NCBI GenBank assembly: GCA_027482185.1
Contig: JAIXWF010000014.1
Coordinates: 1-64,000, forward strand
Source: Opitutaceae bacterium
GTDB taxonomy: Bacteria > Verrucomicrobiota > Verrucomicrobiia > Opitutales > Opitutaceae
Direction of reading: 5' to 3'
DNA: 64,000 bases
Shown here: positions 1-8,400 of the stretch, in pieces
Layout of the letters: every line of letters begins with the position of its first letter
How positions within the stretch are numbered: the first letter of the stretch is position 1
Position numbers and translations under genes: made by a program
The notes under the pieces: generated by a model
The model's database searches: none
What the model was told of the DNA's origin: nothing
Seen by the model: only the letters and a program-made list of their open reading frames with translations

Positions 1-572
1 GGCCGATCGTGGACGTAAGCTCAGCGTCCGATGCACCTGATTCTTTGATGGCGTCCAATCCGGCGGTCTGTGCGCGTCCCGACGGCGGGTTTCTGATCGT
101 CTACAAAGCAGTGGGCCGCGAGCGCCCATTGCCGTTCGGCGGCCCGGTGGTGCACCTCACCGCCACTGCGGATTCCCCGACGGGACCGTTTACCAAACAA
201 CTGCGACCCACCTTCACCGCCCCGGGCGCCGCTTTCCCGGCCGAGGATCCTTTCATCTGGTTCGATCAGACGACCCGCCGGTATCGTGCAATCGTGAAGG
301 ACCAGAACGGATACTTCACCTCACAGCGTGGCCGATCGCTGATCCTGTGGGAATCGATGGACGGACTCGATTGGAAACTTGCCGCGAATCCCTTGGTGAC
401 GACGACCGAGATCCGCTGGGCCGACGGCAAAAAACAAGCAGTGCACTACCTGGAGCGCCCGCAACTGTTCTTCGAGGACAACCGGCCCGCCGTGCTGCTG
501 GCGGCCGTCGGCGAGGTCGCCGGGATGCCTTCCTCCTACAATATTCAAATCCCGTTGCACCCAAGGCAATGA
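1..572 (+). CDS. C-terminal part of a GH43-like beta-propeller glycoside hydrolase (partial)
   Basis: The frame is open to the left edge, so the true start lies outside the window and only about 187 residues are visible. The protein shows features of the five-bladed propeller glycosidases annotated as GH43-like: NPAV followed by PDGGFLIVYKAV, the acidic EDPFIW turn, RYRAIVKD, a W-x-S-x-DGLDW strand and LERPQLFF. It ends in a short strand (YNIQIPL) typical of the family's natural C terminus, so the 3' end looks intact although a repeat element starts about 85 bp downstream. The likely role is hydrolysis of a plant or algal oligosaccharide, but the substrate cannot be read from this half. Whether it was secreted is unknown without the N terminus. 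The family assignment is by motif recognition only. Confidence 0.6.
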   Translation, partial: PIVDVSSASDAPDSLMASNPAVCARPDGGFLIVYKAVGRERPLPFGGPVVHLTATADSPTGPFTKQLRPTFTAPGAAFPAEDPFIWFDQTTRRYRAIVKDQNGYFTSQRGRSLILWESMDGLDWKLAANPLVTTTEIRWADGKKQAVHYLERPQLFFEDNRPAVLLAAVGEVAGMPSSYNIQIPLHPRQ

Positions 573-657
573 CTCCTACGCGAACGAACCCACTTTCTTC
601 CTGCTGCGCCGAGGAACCCGAACGGAGTCCGGCTTTGGATCGGCCAACGGGGATTGG

Positions 658-968
658 GAGGCCTCGATGGGTTCAATTCACGAATCGCGAAGGACCAATC
701 GTACAGGGGCGGTCCGCCGAACGTTGATGGCGCCGCGATAAGGGGGGCGTGAATTGTGCCCGGGTGCCCCGAAGCTTGAGGATCGCTGCGAACCGGCTTT
801 GGGGGGTGACAAGCTGCCTCCGGGCGGCCTGCCCGGGCAAACTGCGAGGGTATAAGCGCTCAGCGGACTGACGTTCTCGGATCAGCCCCTTCAACGATTG
901 CCCGGGATCAGATTCCGAGAAGCCATCGGCGGAATGTTGCGTTGCGGGCGGTGATCGGCCGGCTTTGG
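658..968. repeat. Interspersed ~310-bp repeat, copy A
   Basis: This copy fills the gap between the propeller glycosidase and the truncated oxidoreductase. It matches copies at 2038-2355 and 3446-3684 over nearly its whole length, with scattered substitutions. It begins near ggcctcgatggg and ends near ggccggctttgg. It contains no convincing reading frame and no transposase. No clear terminal inverted repeats are visible. The remainder of the 573-1058 gap holds nothing else I recognise. Confidence 0.85.
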
Positions 969-1058
969 TGACGGCGGCCGCAGACTAGGCTGCGGCGCTG
1001 CCCGATCGGCCCTCCCTGCGCCGAAAGAATTGCCACCTCCGAATTCGCTCCCTCGCCG

Positions 1059-2039
1059 ATGCCCACCTTGCGTTTGATTAAGCTGTTGCTGGTCGGGTTT
1101 GGCCTTTGCGGGTCGGCCCTCGCCGCCGAACCCGTCGCCGACCTCTGCGTTTACGGCGGCACCAGCGCCGGCGTCATCGCCGCGGTGCAGGCCGCGCAAC
1201 TCGGCCACCGCGTGATTCTGGTCGAGGCCGGGCAGCACCTCGGCGGCATGAGCGTCGAAGGTCTGGGCGGCACCGACATCGACAACCACAAGGAATTCCA
1301 AAACAGCCCCGCGGTCGGCGGTCTCGCCCTGGAGTTCTACCGTCGCATCAATGCCCGTTACGGTCGTCTCGCCGCCTTCGAATCCGCGCTCCGCACCGGG
1401 GCCAAGCAACCCGCCCTCTGGCGCTTCGAGCCGCACGTCGCCGAAACGGTGTTCGACGCGTGGGTGAAAGAGGTCGGCGTCACCGTGCGGCGCGGCCATC
1501 GACTCAAAGAGACCGGCGGCGTGACCAAGGAGTCCGCGCGCATCGTTGCCCTCCATTTTGAAAACGGCGCCACCGTGCGCGCGCAGCAGTTCATCGACGC
1601 CACCTACGAGGGCGACCTGCTCGCGTTTGCCGGCGTGAGCTTCGCCGTCGGGCGCGAGGGCAACGCCGCCTACGGCGAAACGAAAAACGGTATCCGCACC
1701 GATACCACGCACGGGCAGTTCGACCGCCCCGTCGATCCCTACCGCGTGCCCGGCGATCCCGCCAGCGGCGTCATCCACGGCGTGCGGGACGTCCCGCTCG
1801 GACGCCACGGCGACGCCGACGGCAGCATCCAGGGCTTCGCTTTTCGCCTCTGCCTGACCCGCGATCCCGCCAACCGCATCCCGTTCGAGAAACCCGCCGC
1901 CTACGATCCCGCGCACTTCGAACTCCAACGCCGTTATCTCGCGGCCGGCGGCACGATCACGCCGCCGGGCGCCGCCTTGCCCAATGGCAAAACCGACCCC
2001 GGCACATGGCACTTCCTCGCCGGCAATTTCACCGGTTGA
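1059..2039 (+). CDS. FAD-dependent oxidoreductase, truncated (N-terminal half only)
   Basis: A signal peptide (residues 1-22, ending ALAAE) is followed by a Rossmann FAD-binding start (DLCVYGGTSAGVIAAVQAA) and the GG-x-GGTDID loop of the FAD_oxidored family. The 697-residue homologue at 52587-54680 shows the expected layout. The two run in parallel up to the NGKTD/NRKTD region, and then this copy stops at residue 326. The stop codon coincides with the first bases of repeat copy B, and no C-terminal remainder is visible downstream. The gene is therefore probably a pseudogene created by insertion of the repeat or by recombination at it. Enzymes of this group are secreted flavoproteins of unknown substrate, often found in polysaccharide loci. 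Confidence 0.7.
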   Translation: MPTLRLIKLLLVGFGLCGSALAAEPVADLCVYGGTSAGVIAAVQAAQLGHRVILVEAGQHLGGMSVEGLGGTDIDNHKEFQNSPAVGGLALEFYRRINARYGRLAAFESALRTGAKQPALWRFEPHVAETVFDAWVKEVGVTVRRGHRLKETGGVTKESARIVALHFENGATVRAQQFIDATYEGDLLAFAGVSFAVGREGNAAYGETKNGIRTDTTHGQFDRPVDPYRVPGDPASGVIHGVRDVPLGRHGDADGSIQGFAFRLCLTRDPANRIPFEKPAAYDPAHFELQRRYLAAGGTITPPGAALPNGKTDPGTWHFLAGNFTG

Positions 2040-2355
2040 GCGGCCTCGATGGGGTCAATTCGCGAATCGCGAAGGGCCAACCGGAAAGGTTGGCCCGCCG
2101 AACGCTGATGGCGCCGCGAGAAGGCGAGCGCGATTGGCGTCCGGGTGCCGCGAAGCTTGAGGATCGCTGCGAACCAGCTTGGGGGGGCGACAAGCTGCCT
2201 CCGGGCGGCCTGCCCCGGCAAACTGCGATGGTCGGGTATCTGCGCTCAGCTGACTGACTCTCTCGGATCGGCTCTTTCAACGATTGCCCGAGATAAGATT
2301 CCAAGAAGCCTTTGGCGGGGTTTCGCGTTGCGGGCGGTGATCAACCGGCTTTGGG
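2038..2355. repeat. Interspersed ~310-bp repeat, copy B
   Basis: This is a full-length copy that begins inside the last codons of the truncated oxidoreductase. It carries a perfect inverted repeat, TTCGCGA-A-TCGCGAA, near 2059-2073, and a second short one (CCAACC/GGTTGG) near 2078-2092. Its 3' third (2275-2355) is shared with copy A but missing from copy C. It explains most of the 2040-2482 gap. Confidence 0.85.
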
Positions 2356-2356
2356 A

Positions 2357-2391
2357 GCCAACCGGACAGGGGCAGTCCGCAGAACGCTGAT
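2357..2391. repeat. Partial repeat copy following copy B
   Basis: Immediately after copy B, about 34 bp again match the internal part of the element (the stretch around 2075-2108, ending in gaacgctga). This suggests nested or tandem insertion, or recombination between copies. Confidence 0.55.
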
Positions 2392-2482
2392 TTGGACAGC
2401 AGCCAGTCGGACAGACCCGATGGGGTGGCCTCGAGCCATCGCCCGCGGATCCGGTTTTCTGCCAGCTACTCGACGACCGCCT

Positions 2483-3040
2483 TCACACCGTCCGCGACTC
2501 GGCGATCAGTTCGTCGATTCCGCCCACCAGATAGCGGGCGCACACCGACCGGACCTCGCCCAAGTCCAGCTCGGGATTGCGGACCAATAGCTCGATGATG
2601 TCCGCCTTGGATTTGTGTCCGCCGGCGTAAAGCTTGAGCGCGATCAGTTGCGGGATCGGTACGATCTTGAGCGGACTGCCCTCGCGCACGACCAACGTCG
2701 AAAGTCGCACCGCATCTTCGATCACAGCCGGAAAACGGCCGGCGTAGCTGATAATCTGGACCAAACCGAAGCCACCGCTGACATCGATCACGCCCCCGAG
2801 CGGATCGGTGGTATCGGGTTCCCGCAGTTCCGTCTCGAATCCGGCCTCGCGCAGCGACGCAACGACGGCGCGCAACGTCGGCACGTCGGCGTTGACCCCG
2901 AGGTCGAGATCCTCGGTCTGGCGCACATAGTGATGCGCTGCGAGCGCCACCGCCCCAATCACGACGGCGTCGAGACGATGTCGGGCCAAAACGGCGAGAA
3001 CCTCTTCCGCGGTCCGGAGCAAATCATCGGGTTGGCTCAT
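2483..3040 (-). CDS. Nucleotidyltransferase-fold protein (AbiEii/MNT-like), putative toxin-antitoxin component
   Basis: This 185-residue protein has the pattern of the nucleotidyltransferase superfamily used in AbiEii/MNT modules: VVIGAVALAAHHY followed by R-x-TEDLDLGV, whose two Asp residues would bind metal. A later IPQLIALKLYAGGHKSKAD segment corresponds to the conserved K/D helix of these proteins. The ATG at 3040 is chosen because it overlaps the upstream stop as ATGA, giving translational coupling. An in-frame start 11 codons upstream would overlap the neighbour. The likely role is transfer of a nucleotide to RNA or protein, or regulation of a partner. The gene sits between repeat copies B and C, which suggests a mobile accessory pair. 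No biochemical function is proven by the sequence. Confidence 0.65.
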   Translation of the reverse strand: MSQPDDLLRTAEEVLAVLARHRLDAVVIGAVALAAHHYVRQTEDLDLGVNADVPTLRAVVASLREAGFETELREPDTTDPLGGVIDVSGGFGLVQIISYAGRFPAVIEDAVRLSTLVVREGSPLKIVPIPQLIALKLYAGGHKSKADIIELLVRNPELDLGEVRSVCARYLVGGIDELIAESRTV

Positions 3041-3231
3041 CGGCTCGCCGGCGCCGGCACGGGTTTGAGCCACGCAAAGCGGGTGCCCATGGCCAGCGCG
3101 GCCACGATCCGCTCTTCCACCGACAAGCTCCTGAGACGAGCCAGTTCCCGCTCGCGGGAACGCGTCGCGCAGGCGCTCCGGCGCGGCGCCCCCATCGTGA
3201 CAGTGGCAGGGGTGTGCGAATGATCGGCCAT
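3037..3231 (-). CDS. Small protein coupled to the nucleotidyltransferase
   Basis: This 64-residue basic protein has a conserved-looking core, SVEERIVAALAMGTRFAWLKP, and sits immediately upstream of the nucleotidyltransferase in the same direction. The stop and the next start share ATGA. The ATG at 3231 is preferred, and a GTG at 3246 would add five residues. Small partners of this size accompany nucleotidyltransferase-fold genes in many putative toxin-antitoxin loci. That is the only support for calling it the cognate partner. I do not recognise a named domain. Confidence 0.55.
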   Translation of the reverse strand: MADHSHTPATVTMGAPRRSACATRSRERELARLRSLSVEERIVAALAMGTRFAWLKPVPAPASR

Positions 3232-3445
3232 CGGTGATTGGGACACCCGATAGTCAAAGAACCCTCCCGCCTCTCAAGGAGATTCCCTGCCGTCTGAATG
3301 CGTTGGCGCCAATCGGATTGCCCCTCTCGGATCGGGCCCGGATTGCGGCACTTGATCGCGCCCGGTCCGGGCCGTGCAACCGCCGCCTTTCGCCCGCCGA
3401 TTTCGCGTTGGCCCGCAACGTTCGCCGCGCGTTTTCGTTTGGCCG

Positions 3446-3684
3446 AGCGGCCTCGATGGGGTCAATTCGCGAATCGCGAAGGACCAATTGTACAGGGGCG
3501 GTCCGCCGAACGTTGATGGCGCCGCGATAAGGGGGGCGCGAATTGTGCCCGGGTGCCCCGAAGCTTGAGGATCGCTGCGAACCGGCTTTGGGGCGCGACA
3601 AGCTGCCTACGGGCGGCCCGCTCCGGCAAACTGCGATGGTCGGGTATCTGCGCTCAGCTGACTGACTCTCTCGGATCGGCTCCT
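3446..3684. repeat. Interspersed repeat, copy C (3' truncated)
   Basis: This copy is very close to copy A in its first half and to copy B in its second half. It stops after ctctcggatcggctc and lacks the last ~75 bp found in A and B. It carries the same TTCGCGA-A-TCGCGAA palindrome near 3465-3479. It lies in the gap between the small TA-like gene and the sigma factor gene. The rest of 3232-3846 shows no gene. Confidence 0.85.
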
Positions 3685-3846
3685 TTGCCCCGCGAGTTGG
3701 CCTTCGCCTAAAACGTCCGCCCGGCGTTTCCGTTTAGCCCGATTTGAAAATAGTTTTCCGCGGTGCCGGGCCGCCCGAATTCCCCTCGACGGGCGCGGGG
3801 TGATCGGCGATGCCAACCCGCGCGGGTTCCGACCGCGCCCAACCCC

Positions 3847-4398
3847 ATGCCTCCCGCCGATCAGGCCGTCTGGTTTGCCGAAGCCGTGCGTCCGCACGAG
3901 CCGGCGCTGCGCGCCTTCCTTTCGCGGCGTTTCGGCAGCCTGCCCGACCACGACGATCTCGTGCAGGAAACCTACGCCCGCCTGCTGCGCGTCTCCGATC
4001 CGCAGCGGCTGGGGCATGTGCGCGCCTTTCTCTTCACCACCGCCCGCAACGTCGCCATCGACCACGTCCGCCGCACTCTTCGCCGTCCCGTCGAACCCAT
4101 CGGCGAGGCCGCCGAGTTTGCCCTGCTCGAAACCGAGCCCGGCGCCGCCGACCTGCTCGACCACCTGCAACGCCACGAAGCGATGCTCGCCGCGCTCGAA
4201 ACGCTGCCGGATCGCTGCCGCGAAGTGATGCTCCTCCGCTACGTGGACGGATTCTCCGCTTCGGAAATCGCCGTGCACCTCGGCCTCGCGGCCGCGACCG
4301 TGCGCGTCCACCTCATGAAGGGTGTGCGCGACTGCGCGCGGTTCTTCCGCGACCGGGGCCTCCTCGAACCCGCGGCCGCGAAGAAAGGCTCCCCGTGA
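3847..4398 (+). CDS. ECF-family RNA polymerase sigma factor (FecI-like)
   Basis: This 183-residue sigma-70 factor has region 2 (HDDLVQETYARLLRV and FLFTTARNVAIDHVRR, which bind core polymerase and the -10 element) and region 4 (LPDRCREVMLLRYVDGFS, then the SEIAVHLGLAAATVRVHL helix-turn-helix for the -35 element). The ATG at 3847 starts just before the first conserved residues. An in-frame start 28 codons earlier would add only low-complexity sequence. The stop overlaps the GTG of the next gene (GTGA), so the FecR-like anti-sigma is co-translated. With the receptor downstream this forms a cell-surface signalling cassette. The expected role is activation of the receptor operon when substrate binds. 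Confidence 0.9.
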   Translation: MPPADQAVWFAEAVRPHEPALRAFLSRRFGSLPDHDDLVQETYARLLRVSDPQRLGHVRAFLFTTARNVAIDHVRRTLRRPVEPIGEAAEFALLETEPGAADLLDHLQRHEAMLAALETLPDRCREVMLLRYVDGFSASEIAVHLGLAAATVRVHLMKGVRDCARFFRDRGLLEPAAAKKGSP

Positions 4399-5438
4399 AA
4401 CTTTCCGAAAACCACGGCGGCGGCGACGCCGCGGCCATCGAGGCCGAGGCGATGGCCTGGCTGGCCGAGCGCGAGGAGGGTTTTGCGCCCGGGCGCGCGG
4501 CCGCCTTCGAGGCTTGGCGCCGCCGCGATCCCCGCCACGCCGCCGCCGTCGCCGAACTCGAGCAGGTGCTTGCGCAACTCGACGGGCTCGCGGCGCACCG
4601 CGAAGAGGTCAACGCGCATTTCGATCGCGTTTCGCCGGCGCCGCCCCCGGGCCGGGCGACGCCCGCGCCGGAGCCGGCCTTCCTTGGGTGGCGGGCGGTG
4701 GCGTGGGCCGGCTTGGCCGCGGCGTTGATTTTCGGTGCTTTCCTCGGTTTTCGCGCGCGGCCTTCGGCGCTCGGGCCCGAAACCCGCTATGCGACGACGA
4801 CGGCGGGCTACGAACGCGCCCGGCTCGCCGACGGTTCGACCCTGGAACTCAACACCGCGAGCGCCGCCCGTGTGCAGTTCACGGCGGCGGAGCGTCGCGT
4901 CGAGCTCGAGTCGGGCGAAGCCCACTTCGAAGTCGCGCACGACACCGCGCGGCCCTTTGTCGTGAAGGCAGGTGGCGTAGCCGTGCGCGCGGTCGGCACC
5001 GCGTTCAACGTCCGCTTCGTCGCCGGGGCCGTCGAGGTCACCGTCACGGAGGGCAAGGTCGCGGTGGAGCGCGTCGCCCCCGGCGCGCCATCCGCCGCCC
5101 CGACGCTCCTCGCCGCCCACGAGCGCCTCGCGCTGCCGCTCGCGGCCGCCGGACCCGCGCCCGTGATCGAGCCCCTCGACCCGGCCGACGTGCGTGCCGT
5201 GCTCGCCTGGCAGCGCCGCGTCACGGATTTTTCCGATACGCCGCTCGCCGAGGTGATCGCGCGCTTCAACCGGCACAACAGCCTGCAACTCGTGATCACC
5301 GATCCCGCGCTGGAGTCCCGCCGCATCGGCGGCATGTTCGCCCTCGACGATGTCGAGGCCTTCGTGCGCCTGCTCGAACGCGACGGCATCATCCGCGCCG
5401 AGCGCCGGGGCGACACCGTCCGGCTGCAAATCCCGTAA
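4395..5438 (+). CDS. FecR-family anti-sigma/signal transducer
   Basis: The 347-residue protein has the FecR layout. A cytoplasmic DUF4880-like helix bundle (residues ~15-75, with AMAWLAEREEGF) leads to one membrane segment (~100-119). A periplasmic FecR domain follows (DGSTLELNTASAARV, GEAHFEVAHD, VRAVGTAFNVR), and then a C-terminal DUF4974-like domain (DFSDTPLAEVIARFNRHN). The GTG start overlaps the sigma stop codon. By analogy with FecR, the periplasmic part contacts the STN domain of the receptor encoded 37 bp downstream and controls the sigma factor. Length and domain order are normal for the family. Confidence 0.9.
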   Translation: MKLSENHGGGDAAAIEAEAMAWLAEREEGFAPGRAAAFEAWRRRDPRHAAAVAELEQVLAQLDGLAAHREEVNAHFDRVSPAPPPGRATPAPEPAFLGWRAVAWAGLAAALIFGAFLGFRARPSALGPETRYATTTAGYERARLADGSTLELNTASAARVQFTAAERRVELESGEAHFEVAHDTARPFVVKAGGVAVRAVGTAFNVRFVAGAVEVTVTEGKVAVERVAPGAPSAAPTLLAAHERLALPLAAAGPAPVIEPLDPADVRAVLAWQRRVTDFSDTPLAEVIARFNRHNSLQLVITDPALESRRIGGMFALDDVEAFVRLLERDGIIRAERRGDTVRLQIP

Positions 5439-5475
5439 CGGCGCGGCCGCTCGATTTCGCGGCGAACCTTCACGA

Positions 5476-8400
5476 ATGCGGAAATTGTTTTCCCGGCGAC
5501 TAAACGGAATCCTGGGCGCGAGCGTTGCAGGGATAGTGGCCTTGCTCCGTTTTACCCCATCGTTTCCCGCCGCCCCGGTTGTGCTCGCCTCGTGCAGCGT
5601 GCTGGCGGCGGCCGCGCCCCTCGGGGCCGCGACGGTCGAGACGAAGCGGAGCTTCGACCTCCCCCGCGGCGACGCCGCGACGACGCTGCGGCAATTCGCC
5701 GCCGCCTCCGGCCGATCGCTCGTCTTCGTCACCGACAAGGTGCGCGGCGAGACGACGAACCCGGTGCGCGGCGAATTCACGCCCCGCGAGGCGCTCGAGC
5801 GCATGCTCGCCGGCTCGGCCCTCGAAGCCGCGCAGGACGCCGCCACCGGCGCCCTCGTCGTGAGCCGCAAGCGCACCGCCGAGGGCATGACGCGCGCCGG
5901 GGAGGTCGGCCGCACTTCCGACTCAAGCGCCTCTCCCAGTTCCGATTCCAGAAGCACACCCCAAACCACCGTGGCCAAATCACCCCGCACCCTGCTTGCC
6001 GCACTGTTTTCCGTCCTGCTCGCGCCGCATCTCGGCGCGCAGGCGACCGCCCCCGCCGGCGCCAAGCCTCCGGCCGCCGAGGAAACGGTGATGCTCTCGC
6101 CCTTCCAAGTCGCCTCCGACGCCGACCGCGGCTACCAGGCGCTCAACACGCTCTCCGGCACGCGCCTCAATTCCAAGCTCGAGGACCTGGGCGCCTCCAT
6201 CACCGTCGTCACCAAGCAGCAGATGCAGGACCTCGCGCTGCTGGATATCAACGACGTGTTCCGCTACGAGGCCAGCACCGAGGGCACCGACAACTTCACC
6301 CAGTTCGTCCGCGACCGCACCGGCGGTATCGGCGATCAGGTGCAGTCCGCTCCGCAACAATCCAACCGTATCCGCGGGCTCGGCGCGTCGGGCACGAGCG
6401 GCCTGGGCGTCAACACGGCCTTCGGGAATTTCGCCACGAACAACGCCATCCCCTTCGATCCTTACAATATCGCCGCCATCGAGGTGTCGCGCGGCCCCAA
6501 CTCCAATCTGTTCGGCCTCGGCGCGGCCGCCGGCACGGTCAATGTCGTGCCCTCCCAGGCCAACCCGAATCGCCGGGTCTACAGTGCGGATTTGCGTTTC
6601 GACAGCTACGGCGGCCATCGCGAGAGCCTGAATATCAACATGCCGATCCTGCCCGGCAAATTGGCTCTCCGCGTCGCCGGCGTAAATGAAAGCAAAGGCT
6701 TCGTGCGCAAACCGTCCTCCGAACGCATCCACCGCGAATTCGCCACGGTCCTCGCGCGGCCGTTCAAGAACACGACGGTTCGCGCCACGGCCGAGCGCTA
6801 CCGCAACGACTACCGCCGCCCGAATGCGATCACGCCGCGCGACACCACCGCCGAGTGGAAAGCCGGCGGCAGCCCCACCTGGGATCCGACGACCCAAATG
6901 GTCACCTTCGCCAATGGCACACGGACCGGTCCGTTCCCCTCCGACACCGGGGCCGCCATCACCGTCGCGCCCGGCGTCACCACCGCGCCCTCGGCTTTTC
7001 CCGCGGGCCTGATCGGCGGCTACAACGGCTTCTATGCCCGCCCGGTGGTGCTGGTGGACGACAACCGCATCCAGGCGTTCACCATCACGCGGACCAACAA
7101 TCCCGTCACCGGCACCGCGCTCCCGACCAATCCTTTCACCGGCGGCAACAGCACGCTGCGCTATTTGCAGAGCGGCACCGACATCATGCGGCGGTTCTCG
7201 CTCCTCGGCGCGCAAGGCCTGCCGCTCTACATCGTGCCTGGCACGACGGATCAATCTGTCTATGACTGGACCTCGCACAACTTCGTCGCTCCCAACCACG
7301 GCACGGATCGCGCGAGAACCTACAGCTCCGAGATCGAGCAGATCATCGTCGGCAATCCGACCCACCTGCTCGCGGCCCGCATCGGCGGGTTTCAGCAGAA
7401 ATTCGCCAAGGACGACTACAACTTGGTCAACACCCTGGAGAGCGTGATTTACGTGGATGTGAACGAGAAGCGGCTCGACGGCACGCCCAACCCCTACTTC
7501 AAGCGCCCCTACGTCCAGGCGTCGGCGCCGTCGGCCCGCTACGCCCCGAACGACGTTTCCATCCTGACCGCGGACCTCGCCTATCAGCTGACCCCCACGA
7601 ACCTGCCGAAGTGGCTCCGGTGGGTCGGCCAGCAGCGCATCGGGGCGCACGCGGAGCAGAATTTCACCGATGCGCAGTCGTTCCAACGCGCGGCGCGCGC
7701 CATCGATACCAACAAGGCATGGATCAATCCGAACGCGCCGCTGAATCTCAGCGGCGCCCAAATCCCGGCCCAGCGCTGGTATGTGGGCGACAATCAGGGT
7801 CAGAATGTGGATTACGGCTCCCCGGCCACCGACAACACCAACGGCACCTACCCGCTGACGTGGTTCAACAACCGCACGGGCACGTGGATCGACGACCCGG
7901 TGACCATGCGCGAACTGACCAACAGCGGTCAGGGCGCCCGGACCCGCACCGAAGTCCGCACGTTCAACGTCACGGCCCAGAGTTTCTTCCTCAACAATCG
8001 CCTCGTGACGACCGTCGGCTGGCGGCGGGATCGCCAACGTGTTCGCACCGGCGCCAGCGTCTTCGCCAATCCGACGACCGGGCTCCCCGACGAGTCCAAT
8101 CTCAATCTGTTTGGCCCCCTCGTGAATTTCTTCCCGGCCGCGGGCGGCGGACCCATCAGCCGCGTCGGTTGGGAGGAGCAGGCCGGCGACACCAAGACCT
8201 ACGGCGCCGTCGTCAAGGCGCTGCGTTGGCTCAACTTTCACGTCAACAAGTCCGACAGCTTTGCGCCGCAGCCGGTGCTGACGCGCGTGGACCGCATCGG
8301 CAACGTGCCCAATCCCCACGGTTACGCCACCGAGTGGGGCGCGAGCTTCACGGCGCTCCAGGGCAAACTCAGCGTGCGCGTGAATCGCTTCCAAACCAAG

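Noticed and set aside
891-2012. A 373-codon minus-strand frame opposite the truncated oxidoreductase
   Set aside because: The plus-strand frame has a signal peptide and FAD motifs. The minus frame has no recognisable domain and runs into repeat copy A.
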